Assembly (NCBI GenBank): GCA_045106815.1
Contig: JBGCFG010000012.1
Location: 8,609 to 72,608, forward strand
Direction: 5' to 3'
DNA from: JAUIAI01 sp045106815
GTDB lineage: Bacteria > Pseudomonadota > Gammaproteobacteria > Burkholderiales > Burkholderiaceae_E
Length of the DNA: 64,000 bases
How positions within the stretch are numbered: position 1 is the first letter of the stretch; each line of letters starts with the position of its first letter. Shown one piece after another: positions 1 to 7,729 of this stretch. The notes below the pieces were generated by a model. That model was not told the origin of the DNA and searched no databases. It saw only the letters and a program-made list of their open reading frames with translations. The translations under genes and the position numbers were made by a program.

Positions 1-762
1 GCCGATTGCCACCGCTGACGCCAGGGTCGCCCCGCTCAGCATCAGCAGACTCGGTAGATGGGCCGCCATGGCGGTGCCAATAAACCAAATGATGGCGAAG
101 CTGATGGCGAGCAGGATTGAGGTTCTGCGCGGGTTTTCGACCTGGGGCGCGTCGTGATCTTTGTTTTCGGCCTGGCCATTGACTGCTGGATCTGACCGAG
201 TGGCTCGCGGCAATGAGGCATTGAGGGGCAGGGCTACCAGCACATGCAGGGCGGCCCAGGCCAAGCAGGCGCCGCGCCAACCCAGCGTTACTTCCAGCCA
301 GGCGCTCAGCGGCCATGCCAGGGTGCTCGCGAGGCCAGCCACCAGTGTCACACCCGTAATGGCGGGTCGGGATTGCTGTCCGAAAATTCGGACGAGTGTC
401 GAAAACGCAGCTTCATAAAGACCACTGCCCATTCCTATCCCGATGACAAGCCAGGCCACCAGCATGCTGGGGGTTCCTTGCGCGCTCGCGAGCAGACACA
501 AACCAAGCGCAAAAATCAGGTTGGTCGTCAGTAAGACCGGCCGCCCCCCGAATTGGTCAATCAACCTGCCAGCGAACGGGCCGATAACCGCCGCGACGAC
601 TAACGCGAGTGAGAAACCTGCGAAAACGGTCGGGCTGGAGATTCCCAGGCCCTTCGCAATCGGATTGGCCAGGACTGCCGGTAAATAGTACGAAGACCCC
701 CATGCGAGTATCTGCGCGAGGCCCAACGCCGACACTGTGCGGACCTTGGAAGCTTGCGTCAT
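1..762 (-). CDS. MFS transporter, 3' end outside window
   Basis: Reading the minus strand from an ATG at 762 gives an open frame that runs off the window start, 254 codons visible. The protein begins MTQASKVRTVSALGLAQILAWG and shows successive hydrophobic segments. An MFS-like loop motif (GPFAGRLIDQFGGRPVLL) follows the second one, and a polar loop near residues 185-210 is probably the central cytoplasmic loop. It is an inner-membrane major facilitator; the substrate cannot be read. No good Shine-Dalgarno sequence precedes the ATG. It diverges from the ribosomal operon. The MFS call is firm, the subfamily is not. Confidence 0.8.
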   Translation of the reverse strand, partial: MTQASKVRTVSALGLAQILAWGSSYYLPAVLANPIAKGLGISSPTVFAGFSLALVVAAVIGPFAGRLIDQFGGRPVLLTTNLIFALGLCLLASAQGTPSMLVAWLVIGIGMGSGLYEAAFSTLVRIFGQQSRPAITGVTLVAGLASTLAWPLSAWLEVTLGWRGACLAWAALHVLVALPLNASLPRATRSDPAVNGQAENKDHDAPQVENPRRTSILLAISFAIIWFIGTAMAAHLPSLLMLSGATLASAVAIG

Positions 763-839
763 ATAGGTTGTTGAAACTGCCTCATCTGTGATGCTTTGAG
801 CCTGGGGTGGTTGAAATAAACACTCGGCGATTTTGCTGC

Positions 840-869
840 TTGCTTGGTTGAGCCGTTCCCGGCTATACT
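840..869 (+). promoter_or_regulatory. Candidate sigma-70 promoter of ribosomal operon
   Basis: TTGCTT at 840-845 and TATACT at 864-869 are separated by 18 bp. Transcription would start near 876 and give a leader of about 460 nt before rplC. This is the best promoter-like pair in the 763-1334 gap. Confidence 0.55.
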
Positions 870-1029
870 GGCGGGCTTCCTTGGATGCAGGTTAATGCAT
901 TGGTTCTGCGGGATTCAGATTTGTGGCCTTACTTGGTTACGGATCGGATCGGATTAGATTGATCACCTATGGTCACCTATAGGCTAATCACCCAGCAGCG
1001 CCTCTAAACCTTACTTGCTTTGCGAGGTA

Positions 1030-1187
1030 ACACTACCTGATTGCCGCCTGATCGCCGATGCCCGCTCTGTGGGCGCAGCGATACCCGAGTTCAGAGGTTG
1101 AGGTCTCGAAGGTAGTGTAAATAGCAGCAACAGCAGATCAGTGAGTACTAAAGAGCGGTCCGGCCAATCGAAGCCGGGTGTTGCCGC
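1030..1187 (+). promoter_or_regulatory. Structured leader of the rplC operon
   Basis: ACACTACCT at 1030-1038 pairs with AGGTAGTGT at 1110-1118. Inside this stem lies a second hairpin, ATCGC (1051-1055) with GCGAT (1078-1082), capped by GCCC/GGGC. A separate hairpin follows at 1155-1187, with GCGG/CCGC and CCGGC/GCCGG around a short loop. In E. coli the S10 leader is the target of feedback by L4, so a similar role is possible here. That role is inferred from position and fold only. The rest of 763-1334 holds the promoter and no gene; in particular no S10 frame is present. Confidence 0.4.
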
Positions 1188-1334
1188 AACTAGCTGTGAT
1201 GGTTATTTCTTGAAGCGGTCTTGGGTCTATTGAGCAATCGTCAAATTAAGCTCTGTAGATTTGGCCGTACTGAACAGAAATCCTAGCGTTTGAGGTTTGA
1301 GCGTTCGGGCCATTGCCATATTTGGAGTTTCACC

Positions 1335-2039
1335 ATGAGCCAAGCCAATGCCCAAGGCGCCGATAGCGCTGCGGAAAATGGTCAGTTGGGTCTGATAGGC
1401 CGCAAGGTCGGCATGATGCGCATCTTCACCGAAGAAGGCGAATCAGTGCCCGTCACCGTGCTGGATGTTTCAGACAATCGCATCACCCAAGTTAAAACCC
1501 CGAGCAATGACGGCTATTCGGCCGTTCAGGTTGCTTATGGTTCGCGTCGGGCTAACAGAGTGACCAAGCAAATGGCGGGTCACTATGCCAAGGCTGGCGT
1601 TGTTGCCGGGTCAATGCTTCATGAGTTCCGCGCTAGCGTCGACACCATCGGTGAACTTGCCGCTGGTAGTGCGCTGAAAGTCGACCTGTTCAGTGAAGGT
1701 CAGTTTGTCGATGTGCAGGGCACCAGCCAGGGTAAGGGCTTTGCCGGCACGATCAAGCGACACAACTTTCGCTCGCAGCGGGCCAGCCACGGTAACTCGC
1801 GCTCACACAACGTGCCGGGTTCAATCGGTATGGCGCAGGATCCAGGCCGCATTTTTAAGGGCAAGCGCATGTCGGGCCACATGGGTAACGTCACCCGTAC
1901 GGTTCAGAACCTGCGGGTTGTTCGCGTCGATGCCGAGCGTCAGTTGCTCATGATTCGTGGCGCGGTGCCTGGTTCCAAGAACGGCGAGGTTGTTGTGATG
2001 CCTGCCGTTAAAAAACCGGCTCCGGCCGACCAAAGCTAA
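1335..2039 (+). CDS. rplC: 50S ribosomal protein L3
   Basis: L3 binds 23S rRNA early in assembly of the large subunit. The start is ATG 1335, chosen because GGAG at 1324-1327 sits at proper spacing; an upstream TTG at 1290 has no such site. The family start (GLIGRKVGMMRIF) begins about 18 residues in, so there is a short polar Ala/Gln/Asn-rich N-terminal extension, a local variation. The conserved loop containing the methylated-Gln region (GSIGMAQDPGRIFKGKRM) is intact. It is the first gene of the operon here, 12 bp before rplD. Confidence 0.96.
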   Translation: MSQANAQGADSAAENGQLGLIGRKVGMMRIFTEEGESVPVTVLDVSDNRITQVKTPSNDGYSAVQVAYGSRRANRVTKQMAGHYAKAGVVAGSMLHEFRASVDTIGELAAGSALKVDLFSEGQFVDVQGTSQGKGFAGTIKRHNFRSQRASHGNSRSHNVPGSIGMAQDPGRIFKGKRMSGHMGNVTRTVQNLRVVRVDAERQLLMIRGAVPGSKNGEVVVMPAVKKPAPADQS

Positions 2040-2051
2040 GGGAGGCGTTCG

Positions 2052-2675
2052 ATGCAACTCAAACTTATGGACGCCAGCGGCCAGTCTGCCTCGCAAGTCG
2101 ATGCGTCTGATGCCGTGTTCGGTCGTGATTTCAATGAGCCGCTGGTTCACCAACTGGTTGTGGCTTATCAGGCCAATGCACGTAGCGCGAGCGCTAAGCA
2201 AAAAACCCGTGGCGAGGTCAAGCACTCAACCAAAAAGCCTTGGCGGCAGAAAGGAACGGGTCGTGCTCGTTCAGGCATGACTTCAAGCCCCATCTGGCGT
2301 GGAGGCGGTCGGGCTTTTCCTGCCTCCCCCAATGAGAACCACAGCCAGAAGGTCAATCGCAAGATGTATCGCGCAGGTGTGTGCGCCATCTTGTCGCAAT
2401 TAGCCCGTGAAGAAAGGCTCATCGTCGTTGACGACATGGACTGTGATTCACCCAAGACCAAGGCACTGGCTGCACGCCTGAAAGCAATGGGTCTGGATCA
2501 TTCAACGCTGGTAATCACTGACGTGGTTTCTGAGAACCTGCATCTGGCGTCTCGTAACTTGCCAACTGTGCTGGTTATTGAGGCTCAGCAGGCAGACCCA
2601 GTGTCACTGGTTGGTTTCGAGAAAGTCGTGATGACCAAGCCAGCGCTTGAGAAAGTTCAGGAGATGCTGTCATGA
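2052..2675 (+). CDS. rplD: 50S ribosomal protein L4
   Basis: L4 lines the peptide exit tunnel and, in enterobacteria, also represses its own operon by binding the leader. At 207 aa it has normal length. The basic tunnel loop (KKPWRQKGTGRARSG) is complete, followed by PIWRGGGRAFP. The start is ATG 2052 after GGGAGG. Its last codons overlap the rplW start by 4 bp (ATGA), typical of translational coupling. Confidence 0.97.
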   Translation: MQLKLMDASGQSASQVDASDAVFGRDFNEPLVHQLVVAYQANARSASAKQKTRGEVKHSTKKPWRQKGTGRARSGMTSSPIWRGGGRAFPASPNENHSQKVNRKMYRAGVCAILSQLAREERLIVVDDMDCDSPKTKALAARLKAMGLDHSTLVITDVVSENLHLASRNLPTVLVIEAQQADPVSLVGFEKVVMTKPALEKVQEMLS

Positions 2676-2968
2676 ATAATGATCGCCTGATGAAAGTTCT
2701 GCTTTCGCCCATCGTGACTGAAAAGGCCACCATGCTGGCTGAAAAGCGTGAGCAAATCGCATTCCGAGTTTTGGCTGATGCCACCAAGGCCGAGATCAAG
2801 GCTGCCGTGGAGCTGCTCTTCAACGTTAAGGTGGATTCAGTCAATGTGCTGAATCAGAACGGCAAGAAGAAGCGCTTTGGCCGCTTTGAGGGGCAGCGAC
2901 GCGGTACGCGCAAGGCATATGTCTGTCTGGCTGAAGGTCAGGAAATTAACTTCGCGGAGACCGCATAA
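2672..2968 (+). CDS. rplW: 50S ribosomal protein L23
   Basis: L23 sits at the exit of the peptide tunnel and is the docking site for trigger factor and SRP. At 98 aa it is of usual length. The sequence begins MNNDRLMKVLLSPIVTEKAT, with the family VTEK motif, and has the basic loop KKKRFGRFEGQRRG. It overlaps rplD by 4 bp upstream, and its TAA shares one base with the rplB ATG. Confidence 0.97.
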   Translation: MNNDRLMKVLLSPIVTEKATMLAEKREQIAFRVLADATKAEIKAAVELLFNVKVDSVNVLNQNGKKKRFGRFEGQRRGTRKAYVCLAEGQEINFAETA

Positions 2969-3789
2969 TGGCTCTGATCAGAACTAAACCAACCTCACCA
3001 GGCCGTCGTGGCATGGTCAAGGTGGTTGATAAGACCCTGCACAAAGGCGCGCCTTATGCGCCGTTGCTAGAAGCTAAAAAGCAGCGTGCAGGTCGTAACA
3101 ACCACGGGCATATCACCACACGTCACCGTGGTGGTGGTCACAAGAAGCACTACCGCATCATCGATTTCCGTCGCAACAAAGACGGCATTCCGGCAAAGGT
3201 TGAGCGAGTTGAATACGACCCCAACCGCAGCGCTCATATTGCGCTTTTGGTCTACGCCGATGGCGAGCGTCGCTACATCCTTGCGCCGCGCGGCGTCACA
3301 CCGGGTACTGAGTTGATGAGTGGCATTGAGGCACCGATTCGAGCAGGCAATACGTTGCCTATTCGTAACATTCCGGTGGGTTCAACTATTCACGCCATTG
3401 AGTTGCAACCGGGCAAGGGTGCGCAGATTGCACGCGCGGCTGGTACATCAGCACGTTTGCTTGCACGTGAAGGTATCTACGCTCAGTTGCGTCTTCGTTC
3501 AGGCGAGATTCGTCGCGTTCACATTGAATGCCGGGCAACGGTTGGTGAAGTGGGCAATGGTGAGCATAGTCTGCGCCAGATTGGTAAGGCCGGCGCCAAG
3601 CGCTGGCTGGGTATTCGCCCAACCGTTCGCGGTGAGGTGATGAACCCGGTTGATCACCCGCACGGTGGTCGTACCCGAGGTAACCGCCATCCGGTTTCAC
3701 CGTGGGGGCAGCCGACACTGGGCTACAAGACTCGAACCAACAAGCGAACAGACAACATGATTGTCCAGCGTCGCAACCGCAAGAAGTAA
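2968..3789 (+). CDS. rplB: 50S ribosomal protein L2
   Basis: L2 is a primary 23S rRNA-binding protein needed for subunit association and peptidyl transfer. The protein has 273 aa. N-terminal HITTRHRGGGHKKHYRIIDF and C-terminal VMNPVDHPHGGR motifs are intact; the latter contains the conserved His near the peptidyl-transferase centre. The start overlaps the rplW stop, and rpsS follows after 9 bp. Confidence 0.98.
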   Translation: MALIRTKPTSPGRRGMVKVVDKTLHKGAPYAPLLEAKKQRAGRNNHGHITTRHRGGGHKKHYRIIDFRRNKDGIPAKVERVEYDPNRSAHIALLVYADGERRYILAPRGVTPGTELMSGIEAPIRAGNTLPIRNIPVGSTIHAIELQPGKGAQIARAAGTSARLLAREGIYAQLRLRSGEIRRVHIECRATVGEVGNGEHSLRQIGKAGAKRWLGIRPTVRGEVMNPVDHPHGGRTRGNRHPVSPWGQPTLGYKTRTNKRTDNMIVQRRNRKK

Positions 3790-3798
3790 GGCAAAGCT

Positions 3799-4074
3799 AT
3801 GACACGTTCAGCTAAAAAAGGGCCTTTCGTCGACGCCCATCTGCAAAAGAAAGTCGACGCCGCCGTCGCTGGCAATGACAAGCGCCCGATCAAAACCTGG
3901 TCGCGCCGGTCAATGGTTTTGCCTGAGTTCGTCGGTGTGACGATTGCCGTTCACAACGGTCGCCAGCATGTGCCGGTGTTTATCAATGAAAACATGGTCG
4001 GCCACAAGTTGGGCGAGTTTGCCCTGACCCGTACTTTTAAGGGTCACGTGGCAGACAAGAAAGCGCGGCGCTAG
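3799..4074 (+). CDS. rpsS: 30S ribosomal protein S19
   Basis: S19 forms the head of the small subunit with S13 and contacts the A-site tRNA. The 91-aa product starts MTRSAKKGPFVDAHL and contains the family segment TWSRRSMVLPEFVGVTIAVH and GHKLGEFALTRTF. It has normal length and lies 9 bp after rplB and 9 bp before rplV. Confidence 0.97.
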   Translation: MTRSAKKGPFVDAHLQKKVDAAVAGNDKRPIKTWSRRSMVLPEFVGVTIAVHNGRQHVPVFINENMVGHKLGEFALTRTFKGHVADKKARR

Positions 4075-4083
4075 GAGCACCTA

Positions 4084-4413
4084 ATGGAAACTAAAGCCAT
4101 ATTAAAAGGGGTGCGGGTCTCGGCGCAGAAAGGCCGGATCATCGCAGACCAAATTCGCGGCAAGCCGGTTGAGAAAGCGCTGAACTTGCTGGCGTTTTCG
4201 CCCAAGAAATCTGCAGCCATCGTTAAAAAGGTATTGGAGTCAGCGATTGCCAATGCCGAGCACAACGACGGCGCCGACATCGACGAATTGAAGGTTAAGA
4301 CCATTCACGTCGAGAAGGGCACTTCCTTGAGGCGCTTTCGGGCACGGGCCAAAGGCCGCGGCGCCAAGATTGAGAAGCAGACCTGCCACATCTACGTCAC
4401 CGTCGGAGACTGA
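4084..4413 (+). CDS. rplV: 50S ribosomal protein L22
   Basis: L22 binds 23S rRNA, and its beta-hairpin narrows the exit tunnel. The 109-aa protein begins METKAILKGVRVSAQKGRI and ends with the tunnel hairpin region RFRARAKGRGAKIEKQTCHI, a common site of macrolide-resistance changes in the family. No unusual change is visible. GGAG precedes the ATG. rpsC follows after 8 bp. Confidence 0.97.
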   Translation: METKAILKGVRVSAQKGRIIADQIRGKPVEKALNLLAFSPKKSAAIVKKVLESAIANAEHNDGADIDELKVKTIHVEKGTSLRRFRARAKGRGAKIEKQTCHIYVTVGD

Positions 4414-4421
4414 GCGAAACT

Positions 4422-5240
4422 ATGGGACAGAAGATTCATCCAATCGGCTTTCGTCTGCCGGTGACCAAAGCCTGGACCTCCCGCTGGTATGCGCAAGGTT
4501 CTGAATACGCCAAGATGCTCAATGATGACCTGCGGGTTCGTGAGTATCTGCGCCGCAAACTCAAAACTGCGTCGGTCGGCAAAGTGCTGATTGAACGCCC
4601 CGCCAAGAATGCGCGAATCACGATTTTCTCGGCCCGCCCGGGTGTTGTGATTGGTAAAAAAGGCGAAGACATCGAGCAGCTTAAGGTCGATCTGCAGCGC
4701 ATGATGGGCGTGCCTGTTCACGTCAATATTGAAGAGATTCGCAAGCCTGAGACTGACGCCAAACTGATTGCTGACTCCATTACCCAGCAACTTGAGCGCC
4801 GGATTATGTTCCGCCGCGCGATGAAGCGGGCGATGCAAAACGCCATGCGTCTGGGTGCTCAAGGCGTCAAGATCATGTGTGCTGGCCGCCTGAATGGTGC
4901 AGAAATTGCCCGCTCCGAGTGGTATCGCGAAGGACGTGTGCCTTTGCACACGCTGCGTGCGAGCATTGACTACGGCACTTCAGAGGCCATCACGACCTAC
5001 GGCATCATCGGCGTCAAAGTCTGGATATATCACGGCGAGCATCTGGCCGCGGGCGATCCGCCGGGCGGTGATCGCGAGGCAGCCGGGGACAAAGACGATC
5101 GTCGTAATCGTCGTGGTCCACGCCCAGGTAACCGAGGCCCGCGCCGTCGCCCTGAAGGCGGTGGTGGTGGTGGCGGTGGTGCGCCAGCAGCAGGCGAAGT
5201 GGCTAAGCCCACGGCACCTGCCGATGGCGGCGCAGAATAA
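4422..5240 (+). CDS. rpsC: 30S ribosomal protein S3
   Basis: S3 lies at the mRNA entry site and takes part in helicase action. The protein has 272 aa and begins MGQKIHPIGFRLPVTKAW. A KH domain with VVIGKKGEDIEQLK is near residues 75-88. The C-terminal domain ends with ITTYGIIGVKVWIYHGE. From about residue 210 the tail is unlike the core: first Arg/Pro/Gly-rich, then a run of eight Gly, then Ala/Pro-rich. Basic tails occur on betaproteobacterial S3, but the Gly run is notable and likely disordered. Confidence 0.96.
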   Translation: MGQKIHPIGFRLPVTKAWTSRWYAQGSEYAKMLNDDLRVREYLRRKLKTASVGKVLIERPAKNARITIFSARPGVVIGKKGEDIEQLKVDLQRMMGVPVHVNIEEIRKPETDAKLIADSITQQLERRIMFRRAMKRAMQNAMRLGAQGVKIMCAGRLNGAEIARSEWYREGRVPLHTLRASIDYGTSEAITTYGIIGVKVWIYHGEHLAAGDPPGGDREAAGDKDDRRNRRGPRPGNRGPRRRPEGGGGGGGGAPAAGEVAKPTAPADGGAE

Positions 5241-5255
5241 TCGAGGATTCGAATC

Positions 5256-5669
5256 ATGTTGCAACCTAAAAGACGTAAGTACCGCAAGGAGCAAAAAGGC
5301 CGAAACACCGGCCTGGCTACTCGTGGTTCCTCCGTTGCGTTTGGTGAATTTGGTCTGAAGTGCACAGGGCGTGGCCGCCTGACTGCGCGCCAGATCGAAG
5401 CCGCTCGACGCGCGATGACCCGCCACATCAAGCGGGGTGGCCGAATCTGGATTCGTATTTTCCCGGACAAGCCGATTTCCAAGAAGCCGGCCGAAGTCCG
5501 TATGGGTAAAGGTAAAGGTAATCCTGAGTACTACGTGGCCGAAATCAAGCCCGGAAAAGTGCTGTACGAAATGGATGGTGTAAGTGAACAACTGGCGCGT
5601 GAAGCATTCCGCCTGGCCTCGGCAAAGCTGCCGCTGCCTTGCGTGTTTGTCTCCCGCCACGGCATGTAA
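5256..5669 (+). CDS. rplP: 50S ribosomal protein L16
   Basis: L16 contacts the A- and P-site tRNAs in the large subunit. The 137-aa product begins MLQPKRRKYRKEQKGRNTG and has the conserved RWIRIFPDKPISKKPAEVRMG-type segment (here GRIWIRIFPDKPISKKPAEV) and GKGKGNPEYYVAEIKPGK. Length and motifs are normal. It is 15 bp after rpsC and 11 bp before the chosen rpmC start. Confidence 0.97.
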   Translation: MLQPKRRKYRKEQKGRNTGLATRGSSVAFGEFGLKCTGRGRLTARQIEAARRAMTRHIKRGGRIWIRIFPDKPISKKPAEVRMGKGKGNPEYYVAEIKPGKVLYEMDGVSEQLAREAFRLASAKLPLPCVFVSRHGM

Positions 5670-5680
5670 CGGGGCTGGTC

Positions 5681-5875
5681 ATGGATTTGAAAGAAATGCG
5701 CGCCAAAGATACCGAGGCGCTGACCAAAGAACTGAGCGAGCTATACAAGGCCGGCTTTTCTTTGCGGATGCAGCATGCGACGCAACAATTGAGCGATTCC
5801 AGCCAGTTGCGCAAGAACCGGCGCGATGTCGCCCGGATCAAGACCCTGATTCGTGAGAAGGCGAACGCATCATGA
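5681..5875 (+). CDS. rpmC: 50S ribosomal protein L29
   Basis: L29 is a small helical protein near the tunnel exit, next to L23. The start is ATG 5681 (MDLKEMRAKDTEALTKEL), giving 64 aa, the usual size; a longer frame from TTG 5639 would overlap rplP and lacks family similarity. The conserved C-terminal segment QLRKNRRDVARIKTLIREK is present. The stop overlaps the rpsQ start by 4 bp (ATGA). Confidence 0.95.
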   Translation: MDLKEMRAKDTEALTKELSELYKAGFSLRMQHATQQLSDSSQLRKNRRDVARIKTLIREKANAS

Positions 5876-6141
5876 GTGAAGAGCAGAACACCACCAACAC
5901 GCGCACGCTGACGGGCAAGGTCGTTAGCAACAAAATGGACAAGACCGTCTCGGTGCTGGTTGAGCGTAAAGTCGCTCATCCGCTGTACCGGAAGTACATC
6001 GTCCGTTCCAAGAAGTACCTGGCCCACGCCGAGACGGAACTGAATGAGGGCGATACGGTTGAGATCGCGGAAACCAAGCCGATGTCCAAGCGCAAGAGTT
6101 GGGTTGTGACCAAGCGACTTGTTGAGGCTGTGAAGATCTGA
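5872..6141 (+). CDS. rpsQ: 30S ribosomal protein S17
   Basis: S17 is a primary 16S rRNA-binding protein of the OB fold. The 89-aa product has a short polar N-terminus, then LTGKVVSNKMDKTVSVLVER, HPLYRKYIVRSKKYLAH and a C-terminal IAETKPMSKRKSWVV. All match the family. It overlaps rpmC by 4 bp and is the last gene before a 333-bp gap that carries a promoter and leader for the rplN half of the operon. Confidence 0.97.
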   Translation: MSEEQNTTNTRTLTGKVVSNKMDKTVSVLVERKVAHPLYRKYIVRSKKYLAHAETELNEGDTVEIAETKPMSKRKSWVVTKRLVEAVKI

Positions 6142-6159
6142 CGAATTTCGCATCCGGGC

Positions 6160-6188
6160 TTGCGGCGGGGCTTGTCGCGGGCTATGAT
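6160..6188 (+). promoter_or_regulatory. Internal promoter before rplN
   Basis: TTGCGG at 6160-6165 and TATGAT at 6183-6188 are separated by exactly 17 bp. Transcription would begin near 6195 and leave a leader of about 280 nt before rplN. This suggests that the spc half of the superoperon can be transcribed separately. Confidence 0.6.
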
Positions 6189-6203
6189 AGCGGGCTTCGC
6201 TTA

Positions 6204-6239
6204 AAAAGCCTGAGCCGACAGTAACTAGGTCGGGCTTTT
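6204..6239 (+). promoter_or_regulatory. Terminator-like hairpin at start of rplN leader
   Basis: AAAAGC (6204-6209) pairs with GCTTTT (6234-6239), and CCGAC (6215-6219) pairs with GTCGG (6229-6233), with a 5-nt bulge CTGAG on the left arm. The right arm ends in four T but no longer U-run follows. It lies at the very 5' end of the predicted transcript, so it could be an attenuator or a stabilising 5' hairpin, or end read-through from rpsQ. Confidence 0.4.
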
Positions 6240-6380
6240 GACGAGCAAATCCAGTTCGAGTGGCGTGAATCGCAGATTCAAACCCCGAATTTAGTTGTAC
6301 AAGCTGGCCACCGCCAAGAATCAGGCTTTTCCTTAAGTCTGACCAAGCAGGCCAGGTTCTTTATACCCAAGAGGAGCGAG

Positions 6381-6434
6381 ATGCTTGCTTCTCATAACGG
6401 GACCAATACTGTTTGCCGCCTTGACCGCGGGTAG
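6381..6434 (+). CDS. Possible 17-codon leader peptide before rplN
   Basis: ATG 6381 is preceded by a very strong Shine-Dalgarno sequence (AAGAGGAG, 6369-6376) and opens the short frame MLASHNGTNTVCRLDRG. The TAG stop at 6432-6434 falls in the GTAG loop of the CCGCGG hairpin at 6425-6440. rplN starts 40 bp later with a much weaker ribosome-binding site. The peptide shows no run of a single amino acid, so classical amino-acid attenuation is not suggested. Whether it is translated is unknown. Confidence 0.3.
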   Translation: MLASHNGTNTVCRLDRG

Positions 6435-6440
6435 CCGCGG
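6425..6440 (+). promoter_or_regulatory. CCGCGG hairpin upstream of rplN
   Basis: CCGCGG at 6425-6430 and again at 6435-6440 form a 6-bp all-GC stem around the loop GTAG, 34 bp before the rplN start codon. Confidence 0.45.
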
Positions 6441-6474
6441 GCATTAGGTAAGACAAGTTGGGACGAGTGAAAAA

Positions 6475-6843
6475 ATGATTCAGATGCAGTCGACTCTGGG
6501 TGTCGCCGACAACACAGGCGCGCGCTCAGTTATGTGTATCAAGGTGCTTGGTGGCTCCAAGCGGCGCTATGCCGGTATTGGCGACATCATCAAGGTGAGT
6601 GTCAAAGAAGCGCAGCCGCGCGGTCGCGTCAAGAAAGGCGAGATCTATAACGCTGTGGTTGTACGCACCGCCAAGGGTGTGCGCAGAACTGATGGCTCGC
6701 TGATTAAGTTCGACGGCAACGCCGCTGTGTTGCTGAATGCCAAGCTCGAGCCGATTGGCACGCGCATCTTCGGACCCGTCACGCGCGAGCTCAGAACTGA
6801 GAAGTTCATGAAAATCGTGTCGCTGGCACCAGAAGTACTGTAA
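6475..6843 (+). CDS. rplN: 50S ribosomal protein L14
   Basis: L14 lies at the subunit interface, contacting 16S rRNA helix 14. The 122-aa protein begins MIQMQSTLGVADNTGARSVM and contains GDIIKVSVKEAQPRGRVKKG and IGTRIFGPVTRELR. All are standard. Its ribosome-binding site (GAGTGAAAAA before ATG) is weak compared with the one before the small upstream frame at 6381. rplX follows after 10 bp. Confidence 0.97.
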   Translation: MIQMQSTLGVADNTGARSVMCIKVLGGSKRRYAGIGDIIKVSVKEAQPRGRVKKGEIYNAVVVRTAKGVRRTDGSLIKFDGNAAVLLNAKLEPIGTRIFGPVTRELRTEKFMKIVSLAPEVL

Positions 6844-6853
6844 GGGGCCCAGG

Positions 6854-7171
6854 ATGAACAAAATCAAGAAGGGCGATGAGGTCATCGTCATCGCAGGCCG
6901 CGACAAAGGTAAGCGTGGCACGGTACTTCGACGAATTGAAGACGTGGCAGTTGTGGTTGAAGGCGTCAACATCGTGAAAAAGCACCAGCGTCCCAACCCT
7001 ATGCAGGGAGCGCCGGGCGGCATTGTCGATAAAACGATGCCAATCGATTTGTCTAACGTCATGCTCTATAACCCGGCGACCGGGAAAGGGGATCGAGTGG
7101 GCATTAAGACCCTCGAAGATGGCAAACGCGTTCGATTTTTCAAATCGAATGGCGAACTTGTGAAGGTATAA
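6854..7171 (+). CDS. rplX: 50S ribosomal protein L24
   Basis: L24 is an assembly-initiator protein that binds the 5' end of 23S rRNA. The 105-aa product starts MNKIKKGDEVIVIAGRDKGKRG, the KOW motif of the family, and has GVNIVKKHQRPNP in the middle. Length is normal. rplE begins 5 bp after its stop. Confidence 0.97.
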   Translation: MNKIKKGDEVIVIAGRDKGKRGTVLRRIEDVAVVVEGVNIVKKHQRPNPMQGAPGGIVDKTMPIDLSNVMLYNPATGKGDRVGIKTLEDGKRVRFFKSNGELVKV

Positions 7172-7176
7172 GTCAG

Positions 7177-7719
7177 ATGGCAGCACGTTTCCAGACCCAG
7201 TACCGCGAGACAGTTGTGCCTGAGCTAATGAAGCAGTTCAGTTACAAATCCGTGATGGAAGTGCCGCGTTTTACCAAAGTCACCCTCAATATGGGTGTTG
7301 GTGAAGGGGTGGCAGACAAGAAGATTATCGAGAACGCAGCTAACGATCTCACCCAGATCGCTGGGCAAAAGGCGGTGGTGACAAAGGCTCGCAAGGCGAT
7401 TGCTGGTTTCAAGATCCGCGAGGGATACCCCCTTGGGTGCATGGTGACCCTGCGCGGCGAGCGGATGTTCGAGTTCCTCGACCGGCTGATCACGATTGCA
7501 CTCCCGCGTGTTCGCGACTTTCGTGGTGTGCCAGCTAAATCATTTGATGGGCGGGGAAACTTCAATCTGGGCGTACGCGAGCAGATTATCTTCCCTGAAA
7601 TTGAATACGACAAAGTTGATGCGGTGCGTGGCTTGAATATCAGCATCACGACGTCAGCCAAGAACGATGAAGAGGCGAAGGCGCTGTTGAGCGCGTTTCG
7701 CTTTCCATTCCGTAACTGA
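7177..7719 (+). CDS. rplE: 50S ribosomal protein L5
   Basis: L5 binds 5S rRNA and forms the central protuberance, contacting S13. The 180-aa product contains the family segments VPRFTKVTLNMGVGE, KARKAIAGFKIREGYPLGCMVTLRG and RDFRGVPAKSFDGRGNFNLG. Normal length and context: 5 bp after rplX, 10 bp before rpsN. Confidence 0.97.
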   Translation: MAARFQTQYRETVVPELMKQFSYKSVMEVPRFTKVTLNMGVGEGVADKKIIENAANDLTQIAGQKAVVTKARKAIAGFKIREGYPLGCMVTLRGERMFEFLDRLITIALPRVRDFRGVPAKSFDGRGNFNLGVREQIIFPEIEYDKVDAVRGLNISITTSAKNDEEAKALLSAFRFPFRN

Positions 7720-7729
7720 GGGTAGCAAA

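Noticed and set aside
763..1334. Possible hidden rpsJ gene before rplC
   Set aside because: No frame with S10 motifs in any of the three plus-strand readings; the stretch contains many stops.
5030..5482. Long minus-strand frame opposite the S3 C-terminus and L16 start
   Set aside because: It mirrors the Gly/Pro/Arg-rich tail codons of rpsC, a typical shadow of GC-rich repeats.
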